From positions 1-64,000 of the forward strand of contig JAWPHD010010232.1 in NCBI GenBank assembly GCA_037043455.1: 64,000 nucleotides of DNA. Direction: 5' to 3'. Both the position numbers and the translations under genes were made by a program. This document shows positions 48,003 to 58,812 of this stretch, piece after piece (position 1 is the stretch's first letter; each line of letters starts with the position of its first letter). This DNA is from Cyrtodaria siliqua. Lineage: Eukaryota > Mollusca > Bivalvia > Adapedonta > Hiatellidae. A model generated the notes under the pieces. It had not been told where the DNA came from and searched no databases. It worked only from the letters and a program-made list of their open reading frames with translations.

Positions 48003-48346
48003 TTAGCTCTACTGGCCAAAGGCCAGGAGGGCTTATGCGATCACTTTTCGTCCGTCGTCCGTCCGTCTGTTAGCAATTTTATAAAATCGACATCTCTGAA
48101 ACCGCTTGAAGGATTTTGATGAAACTTCATCACAATGTTACTTGGGACGGGCCCTCTCAGATTTGTGTTTTTCGCGGCCGCCAGTCATCCAAGATGGCCA
48201 CCATGGCTAAAACTAGGTCAAATTTAAGTAAATTTCAAGCGACATCTCCTCCGAAACCACTTATTCCATTCTACTGAAATATAATATATATGTTCCTTGG
48301 GTTGGCCTCTATCAAGTTTGTGATTTTCGTTATCGTCGAATAATCA
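48003..48346 (-). mobile_element. Family B2 element, 5'-truncated, inverted
   Basis: The minus-strand tail at 48003 (TTAG, CTCTACTGGCCAAAGGCCAG as seen on plus) is followed by the CGTCCGTCGTCCGTCCG tract and one body unit. It stops next to a family B head at 48350 in the opposite orientation. Confidence 0.75.
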
Positions 48347-48349
48347 AAA

Positions 48350-49711
48350 CAAGAGGCCCAAGAGGGCCTGTGGACGCTCTACTGGCTAACACGGCTCTTA
48401 TAATATCAATGAAGCGAGTGACTGCCATTAGAAAACAGCTTTTTAACTAAATCAAGGGCCATAACTAAAGAATCTGGTAAAGATCAGATGAAAATGAAGG
48501 CCCTACCGTATTAACGAGGCAAAATATAGCATTTTTAACTAAATCAAGAGCCATAACTCCTCTGTTACTGGTCCAACATAGAGCTAAAAAAAAATAAAAA
48601 AAATAATAATAATAATTGGCAAAGATCGCATGCATAATGAAGGCCCTAACTCCACTGTTACTGGTTCGATCTGGTTGGTTTTCGAACTTGATCAAGTTTT
48701 CATAGACATTAACAATCTGATAAAGTTTGGTAAAGATGGATGAAATATCTTAACGAGGCAAAATATATCATTTTGAACTAAATCAAGGGCCATAACTCCG
48801 CTGTTACTGGTCTGATATGAATGGTTTTCGAACATGTCCGAGCTTTCATTGATATTAACAATCTGATAAAGTTTGGTAAAGATCGGATGAACAATGAAGC
48901 CCGTATCGTCTTAGCGAGGCAAAATATGGCATTTTTAACTAAATCAAGGGCCATAACTCCGCTTTTACTAAACCAATACGGCTGGTTTTTGAACTTGTCC
49001 GAGCTTTCATTGATTTTAACAATGTGGTAAAGTTTGGTAAAGATCGGATGAACAATGAAGCCCCTATCGTCTTAACGAGGTAAAATATAGCATTTTTAAC
49101 TAAATCAAGGGCTCAACTCCGTCGTTACTGGTCCGATATGGCTGATTTTCAAACTTGTTTGAGCTTGCAACAACATTAACAATCTGATAAAGATTGATAA
49201 AGATCAGATGAACAATGAAGCCCCTATCATCTAACGATGCAAAATACAGCATTTTAACTAAATCAAGGGCCTTAATTCCACTGTTACTGGTCCGATATGG
49301 CTGGTTTTCGAACTTGTCGAACTTTCAAACTTGTCCGAGCTTTCATTGATATTAACAATGTGGTAAAGTTTAGTAAAGTTAGGATGAAAAACGAAGGCCC
49401 TATCGTCTTAACGAGGCAAAATATAGCAATATAGCATTCTCAACTAAATCAAGGACCATAACTCCGCTGTTACTGGTCCGATCTGGCTGGTTTTCGAACT
49501 TGTCCGAGCTTTCATTGATATTAACAATGTGGTAAAGTTTGGTAAAGATAGGATGAAAAATGAAGGCCCTATCGTCTTAACGAGGCAAAATACAGCAGTA
49601 TAGCATTTTTAACTAAATCAAGGGCCATATCTCCGCTGTTACTTGTCCGATCTTGCTGGATGAAAAATGAAGGCCCTATCGTCTTAACAAGACAAAAGTT
49701 AACGCCGACGC
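48350..49711 (+). mobile_element. Family B element, tail lost at a palindrome
   Basis: Head CAAGAGGCCCAAGAGGGCC, CGCTCTACTGGC. Several ~162-bp units (CATAACTCCGCTGTTACTGG, TTTGGTAAAGATCGGATGAA) follow, one interrupted by an A/T-rich stretch at 48585-48620. It ends in AAAGTTAACGCCGACG where the GACG tract would begin, and then runs into the palindrome at 49712. Confidence 0.75.
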
Positions 49712-49768
49712 CTGACGAAAGACGGAAAACTCGGCATCCGGGATGCCGAGTTTTCCGTCTTTCGTCAG
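49712..49768. repeat. Perfect 28-bp-arm palindrome
   Basis: 49712-49739 (CTGACGAAAGACGGAAAACT...) is the exact reverse complement of 49741-49768, with a single G between. It marks the switch from a plus-strand family B element to a minus-strand family B2 element. Confidence 0.95.
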
Positions 49769-51333
49769 ACCGCCACGGCGACACAAAGTTTACATAGAGT
49801 TATATAGGAAAAGGTTAAAAATGACATCTTCTCAGAAACCGTTAGAAGGATTTTGATGAAACTTAATCACAATGATATTTGCGATAGTCCCTCTCAGATT
49901 TGTGTTTTTCGCGGCTGCCAGTCATTCAAGATGGCCGCCATGGCTAAAACGAGGTCAAATTTAAGGAAATTTCAAACGACATCTCCTCAGAAACCACTTA
50001 TTTCATTCTACTGATATATCATTTACATGTTCCTTGGGTTGGCCTCTATCAAGTCTGTGTTTTCGTTATCGTTGTATAATCAAAATGGCCATCACGGCAA
50101 CTCAAAGTTTACATAGAGTTATATAGGAAAAGGTTAAAAATGACATCTTCTCTGAAACCGCTTGAAGGATTTTGATGAAACTTAATCACAATGATATTTG
50201 GGATAGTCCCTCTCAGATTTATGTTTTTCGCGGCCGCCAGTCATCCAAGATGGCCGCCATGGCTAAAACTAGGTCAAATTTAAGGAAATTTCAAACGACA
50301 TCTTCTCCGAAACCACTTATTCCATTCTTGTGAAATATCATATACATGTTCCTTGGGTTGGCCTCTATCAAGCTTGTGTTATTTGTTTTTGTCTAATAAT
50401 CAAAATAGCCACCACGGCGACTCAAAGTTTACATAGAGTTATATCGGAAAAGGTTAAAAATGACATCTTCTCTGAAACGTCTTAAAGGATTTTGATGAAA
50501 CTTAATCAAAATGATATTTGGGATAGTCCCTCTCAGATTTGTGTTTTTCGTGGCCGCCAGTCATCCAAGATGGCCGCCATGGCTAAAACTAGGCCAAATT
50601 TAAGTAAATTTCGAACGACATCTCCTCCGAAACCACTTATTCCATTCTTGTGAAGTATCACATACATGTTCCTTGTGTTAGCCTCTATCAAGTTTGTGTT
50701 TTTCGTTATCGTCAAATAATCAAAATGGCCACCACGGCAACTCAAAGTTTACATAAGAGTTATATAGGAAAAGGTTAAAAATTACATCTTCTCTCAAACC
50801 GCCTGAAAGATTTTTATGAAACTTAAGCACAATGATATTTGAGATAGTCCCTCTCAGATTTGTGTTTTTTGCGCCCGCCAGTCATCTAAAATGGCCGCCA
50901 TGGCTAAAACTAGGTAAAATTTAAGTAAATTTCAAACGAAATCTTCTCAGAAACCACTTATTCCATTCTTGTGAAATATAATATACATGTTCCTTGGGTT
51001 AGCCTCTATCAAGTTTGTATTTTTCGTTATCGTCAAATAATCAAAATGGCCGCCATGGCGACCTAAAGTTTACATAGAGTTATATAGGAAAAGGTTAAAA
51101 ATTACATCTTCTCTGAAACAGCCTGAAAGATTTTGATGAAACTTAAGCACAATGATATTTGGGATAGTCCCTCTCAGATTTGTGTTTTTCGCGGCCGCCA
51201 GTCATCCAAGATGGCCACCATGGCTAAAACTAGGTCAAATTTAAGGAAATTTCAAACGACATCTCCTCCGAAACCACTTATTCCATTCTTGTGAAATATC
51301 ATATACATGTTCCTTGGGTTAGCCTCTATCAAA
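49769..51333 (-). mobile_element. Family B2 element, inverted, ends missing
   Basis: Five ~310-bp units in minus orientation (as seen on plus: AAAGTTTACATAGAGTTATA, GGTTAAAAATGACATCTTC, AAGATGGCCGCCATGGCTA, CCTTGGGTTGGCCTCTATC). The left end is the palindrome and the right end is element D, so neither head nor tail is present. Confidence 0.8.
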
Positions 51334-52072
51334 AAGAGTATGATAATGGACCATTCGAAATGGCCGAGCACGACGCATACGAAATATTGCAGTCTCGGTT
51401 TGATTGAGACTGTTCATGAGTGGTAGTGAAATATGCTAGCTACCAATCACGCCCTCTAGCCCCGGGTTGAGCAGAACTCAATATTAATAAAATGAATAGT
51501 ACAAAATTTTAACCATCCCGATGATTGCATGCATATGGCGGTGGACATGCAGTCATCGAAATTAGGATTTCAAACCACAAGCCCTTTAGGCTTGAATTCT
51601 TTGATTCTGAACAAGCCCGGATAAAAACGAACAAGCCCGGAAAAAAATATGTCAAAAATTTAAAAAACACCAGTATACTCACTATGGGCCTAATATAATA
51701 GTAACATTTATTCAAATTTGATCATGGTAATGTTTATTTCAATCTCTACAATATCGTAAACAGTGCACTTCAAAACAAAACTCGAGGATATTATGACTGA
51801 CAGACTATTTTATGGATTTTTATGGATATTACTACCGGAAAATCAACAAGCCTGTCAGGCTTGTGTTCTTGAATATTGGACAAGCCCGCCCGACAGGCAT
51901 TTTACCAGTCTCGGGCTTGTGCTAATTTCGACCACTGGATATGGAGTATCTTTCTTCCACATGTCGTACGGCGTATGGTCCCAGTATCTTATAAAATTAA
52001 ATGCCCCGAAGAGCGAAATAAACATAATGGAATTTAGTTGGGAGCAGCGGTTATGAAGCCTGCATATCACAA
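51334..52072 (-). mobile_element. Element D, copy 2, split by a nested insertion
   Basis: Left part 51334-51557 (AAAAAGAGTATGATAATGG, GGCCGAGCACGACGC). Right part 51939-52072 (GGATATGGAGTATC, AATGCCCCGAAGAGCG, AGTTGGGAGCAGCGG, ending CACAAG). Together they match 22491-22841. The join in the intact copy shows where the foreign segment begins. Confidence 0.7.
51558..51938. mobile_element. MITE-like insertion inside element D
   Basis: The ends CGAAATTAGGATTTCAAACC and (inverted) CGAAATTAGCACAAGCCC share CGAAATTAG and CACAAGCCC. Inside are several AACAAGCCCGG / CCGGGCTTGT-type words. The flanks GGACATGCAGTCAT and GGATATGGAGTAT suggest a diverged ~13-bp target duplication. Small frames inside show no domain. 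Confidence 0.55.
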
Positions 52073-52096
52073 GTAACAGTCAAAAGACTAAATTAA

Positions 52097-53381
52097 CAAG
52101 AGGTCAATGACCTTGAAGCTCTACTGATTGATTTTGATTTCAGGAAGTAGTCGCTACAGACTTGTTTTTTTGAAAATCTATTTTTAGCCATGGCAGCCAT
52201 CTTGAATTTACGGGCGACCTTGAATTTTGCTAGGATCAATTAGACATGAAGAGCAACATTCCTGTGAAGTTTCATGAAAATCCGTCAAGTAGTTTCAGAG
52301 GAGTAGTCGCTACAAGTTTTCATCATATAACTCTATGTAAACAAAGATGGCCACTGGCAGCCATGTTTAACGTCGAATCAAAATAATGTTTGACTCTTAT
52401 AACCATCATGTCATGCTGATCATTTTACAAAAAGTCCCATATCAATATCACTTATAGTTTTCAAGACGTAGTCGCTACTAACGTCTTTTTTAAAAATCTA
52501 TTTTTAGCTGTGGCGGCCATCTTGAATTTCTGGCCGATCTGAAATTTTGCTAGGATCAATTAGACATTAAGAGCAATATTCCTGTAAAGTTTCATGAAAA
52601 TCTGTCAAGTAGTTTCAAAGGAGTAGTCGCTACAAGTTTTTACTATATAACTGTATGTAAACAAAGATGGCCTCTGGCAGCCATGTTTAACATTGAATCA
52701 AAACGATTTTTGACAAGGACCAACATCATGTCATGCTGATCATTTTAGAAAAAGTCCCATATCAATATCACATATAGTTTTCAAGAAGTAGTCGCTACAA
52801 ACTTGTATTTTGAAAATTTATTTTTTAGCCGTGGCGGCCATCTTGAATTTCCGGCCGACCTGAAATTTTGCTAGGATCAATTAGACATCAAGAGCAACAT
52901 TCCTGTGAAGTTTCATGAAAATCCGTCAAGTAGTTTCAGAGGAGTAGTTGCTACAAGTTTTCATTATATAACTCTATGTAAACAAAGATGGCCGTTGGCA
53001 GCCATGTTTAACGTCGAACCAAAACGATTTTCGACAAGGACCAACATCATGTCATGCTGATCATTTTAGAAAAAGTCCCATATCAATATCACTTATAGTT
53101 TTCATGAAGAAGTCGCTACAAATTTGTTTTTTAAAAACCTATTTTTAGATCTGGCGGCCATCTTGGATTTCACATCAACATGAATTTTTGCTAGGATCAA
53201 CTAGACTTCATGGGCAACATTTCTGTAAAGTTTCATGAAAATCCATTCAGTAGTTTCAGAGGAGAAGTCGCTACAAAAAAAGTTTACGGACAGACAGACG
53301 GACGGCCAGACAGACGGACGGACGGACGACGGACGCCGCACCACGGCATAAGCTCTGCTGATCTCTGATCAGTAGAGCTAA
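52097..53381 (+). mobile_element. Family A element, full length
   Basis: Head CAAGAGGTCAATGACCTTG and CTCTACTGATTGAT. Four ~320-bp units, an ACAGACGGACGGCCAGACAG tract at 53287-53335, the hairpin CTGATCTCTGATCAG and TAGAGCTAA at 53381. Same architecture and length as 5913-7200. Confidence 0.85.
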
Positions 53382-53559
53382 AAAGCAGACAACATATCCT
53401 ATAAGTGGTTAAACAATACTCAGAACCTTTTATCGGCCGGAGTAGTGGAACCACCGAATCAAAAATTAAGTAAGAAAACAAAAGAAATTGAAAATGTACC
53501 ACAGATAACTAAATATAAGTATCGGGCTCAGCGATCTCCAAAGATCGAATGAATAACAG
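53382..53559. other. Short unique spacer
   Basis: Nothing recognised between family A and the B2 fragment. Confidence 0.4.
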
Positions 53560-53738
53560 TACTGATCAAGTTTGTGTTTTTCATTATCGTCAAATAATCA
53601 AAATTATTCAAAATGGCCGCCACGATAACCCAAAGTTTACATAGAGTTATATATAGGAAACATGTTTCTTGGGTTGGCCTCTATCATGTTTATGTTTTTG
53701 AATCACATCATTCAAGTAGAGCGTCTACAGGCCTCTTG
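53560..53738 (-). mobile_element. Family B2 5' fragment, inverted
   Basis: Minus-strand head at 53738 (CAAGAGGCCTGTAGACGC, TCTACTTGAATGATG). Then the first body unit as at 46735; it is truncated after about 180 bp. Confidence 0.7.
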
Positions 53739-53744
53739 TTTATT

Positions 53745-54553
53745 AAACAATTCTATGGAAAAAATGTGATCTCTGGGGTGGGACCAAATCTGACCCCACC
53801 GTATCAATTTGAATAAACTTGATAGAGGACTATAAGCTTATGATACATGCAAAATATTAGACCTCTAGCTTATGTAGTTTCAGAGAAGAAGATTAAAAAA
53901 ACACCAAAAAACACTCATATAAATCTATGACCCCACGAGCAGGGCCAAATTTTACCCCATCATCACCATTTTAGCAAAACGGTGAAGATTTTTTAAGGTT
54001 TTCCCTATATAAGTCTATGTAAAACATGTGACCCCTGGAGTGGGGCCAAATGTGACCACAGGGTCACCATTTGAACGAACTTGCTAGAGGAACATAAGCT
54101 GATGCTACATGTAATATATGAGAGCTCTGTGTCTTGTGGAGAATGAAGACTTTTTAATTGTTTTCCTATATGTCTATGAAAAACATCCAAAATACAAACT
54201 TTGGACCCCCGGGGTAGAGCCATTTTATACCCCGGGGACTTCATTTGAACAAACTTGATAGTCTTGGCGTTTTAAAAGAAAAACTGTAGAAATCTGTCCA
54301 GAGGTCCATGAGGAAGATTTTTTAAGGTTTCGACCTTTTATGGTAACGGCAACCATCTTGGATGTCGCGCGGACCTAATTTTAAAATCTTCAAAGCATTC
54401 ATCTAAGGATCATCCATGTGGAGTTTGGTCAAAATTGGCCAAGCGGTTTCTGAGGAGAAGTCGTTTGAAGCTTTGGCTAACAATGGATGGATGACGGACG
54501 GACGAAGAGTGATTCCAATAGATCACCTTGTGCCTTTGGCTCAGGTGATCTAA
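53745..54553 (+). mobile_element. Family C element, 5'-truncated
   Basis: About three monomers (ATGTGACCACAGGGTCACC, CATTTGAACAAACTTG), then the C 3' region (GGTTTCTGAGGAGAAGTCG), GGATGACGGACGGACG, and the terminal hairpin AGATCACCTTGTGCC/GGCTCAGGTGATCT running into CTAA at 54553. This is the best preserved C tail in the window. Confidence 0.75.
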
Positions 54554-54613
54554 AAATATCAATATGTATCCACAGCAAAGTCGAATATAGCATTTTTAGA
54601 ACAAACATCATAC

Positions 54614-54759
54614 CCCTTTTGCAGCAGCTCTGGCCTTTTCCTGTTCAGATGGCTGCCGTTTGGGTGTTAATCTGGTCTTCTGCTCTTTACAGAAGGATAT
54701 ATGTCGTTCTGCAGCTTTCTCATTAAACCTCCTATCGCAGTGCGGGCACTGAACATAAT
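54614..54759 (-). CDS. Internal exon, ZC2HC1 (FAM164)-type C2HC zinc finger
   Basis: On the minus strand an acceptor (TTTGATTACAG) precedes 54759 and a donor (GTATGATG) follows 54614. The 146-bp exon begins in phase 1 (last two bases of a codon) and ends on a codon boundary. It reads YVQCPHCDRRFNEKAAERHI, then SFCKEQKTRLTPKRQ and EQEKARAAAKG. The C-X2-C-X12-H-X3-C pattern and the RRFNE-AAERHI-FCKEQ wording are characteristic of the second zf-C2HC motif of zinc finger C2HC domain-containing protein 1. The molecular role of that family is poorly defined. Other exons lie outside the window or are not recognised, apart from the candidate at 39499-39670. The exon is intact, so a live gene is likely. 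Confidence 0.82.
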
Positions 54760-55079
54760 CTGTAATCAAAGATCACATATTCTATCACATTGCATAAATG
54801 ATGAAATCTCTTTTCTCTGACACCTCCATGGCTGAGAGCTTAACGACATTGCGTTGTAAACCTTCTCACCTCTCACCGCTGCGGGTTTATCCCACTGGGA
54901 GTTTGACTTGTAAGTGAGGAAGTGTTGATTCCTGCGGATGTCGGGAGGTGTACAGTACTGGTTCTACCCAGGAAAAGTGGGTGGTCTGTCTCCACCACTG
55001 AAAAATCGACCGTCATATATCCATATATTATTGCAAAATAAGCAGTCAAATGAAAGTAGAATGTCACGTGTTATTCCAC
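54760..55079. repeat. Repeat-derived sequence upstream of the exon
   Basis: Includes TACTGGTTCTACCCAGGAAA, AGTGGGTGGTCTGTCTCC and ACCACTGAAAAATCGACCG. This resembles in spirit the GGTAGAACC...CCACC end of the block at 40930-40960, read on the other strand, so it is probably a relative of that mollusc-type repeat. Confidence 0.4.
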
Positions 55080-55240
55080 TAGCTAACCATGGTGGTGACC
55101 TAGTGTTAAAGCGTGCTGAAGATCTTGTGTTTGATCCTCAGCCAGGACACACCAACGACTTCATCAAAATGGTGCAAGTAGCTCCGTCAAAATTAGACCT
55201 GAGAATCATGGCTTTTATGGTAGTATAAACCAACCATAGA
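55080..55240 (+). mobile_element. Probable tRNA-derived SINE
   Basis: GTGACCTAGTGTTAAAGCG (A-box-like) and TTGTGTTTGATCCTCAGCC (B-box-like) sit about 30 bp apart, as in a tRNA promoter. A short non-coding body follows. No clear tail repeat or target duplication. It differs in sequence from the SINE at 34096. Confidence 0.45.
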
Positions 55241-56025
55241 GCCATGATTCATGTGCCATTAGGAATCAGCAGGACCCCATACCGACCACTGTATGCACTT
55301 TTCCGGCGAGGTTTCTGAAGGCCTCATGCAATGACTGCATAAACAACCATCGTATTTCAATAGAACAAACCTTAAATACCACAACTGCATGCAGAAGACT
55401 TACCAAAGAGATGAAAGACACGCCGATATTTCCAGCGATGATATTTTCAGTGCTTGAAGACCACTGTTAGAGGACTGTTAATTTCTGACATTGTCAATGT
55501 TTACGTTCGAAATAATCTTGTTCTCTAAACAAGGGGCCAAGAGGGCCTGTATCGCTCTACTTGCTACATGGAGTCTGTGGGGGTGGGGGGAATATTAATT
55601 GTTTTGGCTGATAAGACAAAATCCTTTGCCCTGCATTGAGCAAAATGCAGGGTTTTACACTGATTGTTCATTTTAGGGGTCCCCAGGACTCAAATTAATG
55701 AATTTTAGGGGTCCCGTCAATAAATATGGGAGTCCCAAATACATTCTTTGCACGTAACTGGCACCAATGAATGATTCAATTCTCATTTACCTCTTAAGAT
55801 TCATTCTAGAATTGAAAAGTATTCATTGCTTTTATAGATAAAAGAAGACTGTAATTATCATATATATGTTTGTTTTATTTTAAATTTAGTATATGCATCT
55901 TTAAATTACTAAACTGTAATGAAACTGTTTTCTTACACACTATGTACTATCAGAATCTTCATTTACATACATCATCATGTAGTCATATATGCATTCATGA
56001 TACAGTGACCAACACATTTTACATC
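55241..56025. other. Intergenic DNA downstream of the hAT gene
   Basis: A family B head stub (CAAGGGGCCAAGAGGGCC) lies at 55530-55575. The segment 55676-55724 (GGTCCCCAGGACTC, ATGAATTTTAGGGGTCCC) has a diverged direct-orientation echo at about 58236-58285 (GTCCCAAGGGAC, ATAATTTTACGGGTCC), so the two flank the transposase ORF. No perfect terminal inverted repeat was found. Otherwise AT-rich. Confidence 0.45.
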
Positions 56026-58046
56026 TTACAGTCTGCCTTGTGCTCCATGTGCAAAGAGTCTTGCAGCCTGCATGAAATCAAACTGTTCAATATTAGGACC
56101 CACCAATTCAATAAACATGAGTCTGTTCAACCTTTCTGGATTGAGTCTGTTTCTCACTTTGGTTTTCAGTGCATTCTGAACTGAGAAACCCCTTTCACAT
56201 GGAACAGATGACACTGGAATAATCAATGCTATCTTAGCAAGCAGAACAAAGTCAGGATAGTCCTGATTGTATTCTGTTATAAGCAGTTTTGCAAATCTGT
56301 CAAAGGGCAATGCTTTCTGAGATCTAACAAAGTGTTTAAAAAGCAAATGTGTCACCTTGCCCTTGCAGCATCAACATATGTATCAAAATGGGCCAACATT
56401 GTGTTTAACTGGTCAGTACCATAGTTAGCTAGATCTGCTGCATTATCTGGATACCTTTTAGGGTTGAACAAAATGTCTAAACATTCTAGTGTCTGCATTT
56501 CATCTTCTGGGAACCTATCATCAAGATTGGTAAGAAGATTTTGAATGTAAGCGTTCCTCAAATGACTGAACTCATTTCTGATCTGCTGGTTCTCCTTTAC
56601 CTCCATGCCATTGAATTTGCTTTTTGCACCAGCTTCAGGTAAATCTCCAATTTGATTTAAAACCTGAGTGACAGTCTCAGAACCTGTTTTCATAGTTGTC
56701 AGGGTTTCCTTGGTAGTAGAGACATGTTGTCTAATGTGAGAGACATTAACTTTATCATGCTGGAATGTCAAACTTAAAATTCCAATAACAGTCAGCACAT
56801 CAATAAGCAAGGCAGTGAACAGCAGAAAGTTTGCACTTGCAATACATTTAAGAAGACCATCAGCCTTACCAGCAGTCTTTTCACTTTCTAGTGACTGATA
56901 AATTAAAGCATAGTTAACAAAAATTGATTTGACAGCTGCTTCCACTGACAACCAACGGACAGATGTGGGTTCAGTCATTTGTGTGGCTTTGCCAACCAAG
57001 ATCTCCTGCAATTCTCTTAACCTGTCATAACGAACAGAACTGTATGCATAAAATTTGTACAGTGAGTGAATCATTTCATGATATCGCTTACAAAAGTCAA
57101 TGTCTTTGCCTGCCTGAGAGGCAGCTAGATTTAGTCTGTGTGCAACACAGTGGACCTGTGTCAACTTATCATTTCTTCTCTTAAGTTTAGCCCCGAGTCC
57201 ATTCAACCTCCCAGTCATCACAGAGGCACCGTCCGTTCCCAATCCAAGCACTTTTGCTACATTTTCATCAGTGATGCCTTTCTGGACTAGAAAGTTAATC
57301 AAAACAGTCTCAATACCACTTGCAGTGCAGTCTGTGACCTGTTGATTTCCTACGAAATTTACAGTTACCTCCCCATCTACTAAATACCAGATATATATGG
57401 CCAATTTTTTATGTACACTAATGTCACATGTCTCATCTAACATGATTCCAACAAATTCATTGCTTTCAAGTTGCTTTGACAGTGTTGTAGAAAGGACCTG
57501 TTCAATACAATGCTCAAATTCCATTATTATCTGTGGCCGTTTATAGTAATCACACTTCAGACCATTCATATTTTGAAGGTGCATCAGATCGGTGAATACA
57601 TCAGCGGGCAGGTCTCGTTTAGCCATCATATAAATGGTTCGCAACTGAATTACATAACTCTCCAGTTTGTCTATACTTTCATTTTCTTTCAAAGTTTCTG
57701 CGCTACTGCAGGCTTTTGAGAAATTCCATTTCATTTGCAATACTTGAACAGAATTCATATGAACTTTAGAGTCTTGATGTCTCATTAGTGTCGAATTCTG
57801 GAAATTTGTGCACCCTTCGGTAAAAGGATTAGAACTGGCTTTAGTAGAAATGCATGTGTCACAAAACGTCTCGTCATTTTTGAACTGCAACCATTTATAT
57901 TTCTCAAGCCATTCTGTCAAAAATTTACGGGCTTTTTTAGGTGCAGGCTTCGTGTCATTGTTCGACTCGCTATTGGAAACCTCCTGTGATGGAGTATCGG
58001 CTTTATTTTTGCCGAAAAAGGACCGTAAGTCTGATTGTTTTGACAT
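56026..58046 (-). pseudogene. hAT-superfamily transposase-like gene with one frameshift
   Basis: The first frame (58046 to 56352) encodes 564 residues. An N-terminal QSDLRSFF (4-11) fits a PCNA-binding PIP box. A TTF/BED-like zinc finger follows (CDTC at 62-65, H90, H96). The RNase-H-like core has LDET (candidate catalytic D204), GTDGASVM (D272) and HCVAHRLNLA (299-308). It then runs into a stop at 56354-56352. The frame one base back carries on for 109 residues, with the hAT C-terminal dimerisation segment and SSVPCERGFS, whose Glu is the expected third catalytic residue. So a single-base deletion near 56355 separates the Glu from the two Asp residues. Resembles ZNF862/KIAA1586-like animal hAT proteins. 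The rest is intact, so it is either young or under selection. Confidence 0.85.
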
Positions 58047-58812
58047 TTTGAACGCAGATGAAAAACTACAATGTACGAGATAATCGCCGAAATATCCGAA
58101 TGAGCTTTCTTGTCAACAGCAGGTGCGCGATCCTAAAATTGGTCAATTTAGTAAAGAAAGACAACTCTTACAATATAGTAGTTTATGCCTAACACTGCAT
58201 TTATCGGCCTTTGCATGCTCAACCACGAAACATCGTGCGTCCCAAGGGACGCGGATTCGATAATTTTACGGGTCCTGTTCGACATTTTATGCGTATTTGA
58301 CCATGTAGAGTGGCCCCTTTACACTAGAGTAACAAAACTCATTTTATAAATTCATTCACATTTGGACAAGGCAATAATTTTTGATTTTTCACTATGGCGC
58401 CCCAGCAGACGGAACCAAAATATGAAAACTTACTGTGCATCGACAAATACTTAACTAAGAAATACACCACACATGAACATGAAATCTCAAAGGGTATGGA
58501 GGGAGTTAGCATCACAAGGCGGAAACTCTATTATAATAAATTACTGCAAGTTCCGCAAGTTGCACCCCTGTAGAGAGGCCTCTTTATGCAGGCGGTCAAA
58601 ACTCTTTTATATAATTATCATTACGTGGTCCCACCTTAATTCCATTAAGTGATGGGAAAGCATATACTAGCAGGATGTATAACGGATATTTTGACAATAA
58701 AACACGTTTAAAAACATTTTTGACTGAAAAATGCGCTAACCTGTTTAAAATTACCTATTAAATGTTTAATTTTACAATATGCAAACTTTTTAAGCCGAAA
58801 TTAAAGTTTTAT
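58047..58812. other. Upstream flank of the hAT gene
   Basis: No further coding sequence recognised. The region 58060-58130 would hold the promoter or 5' end of the minus-strand gene; no TATA element stands out. Confidence 0.35.
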
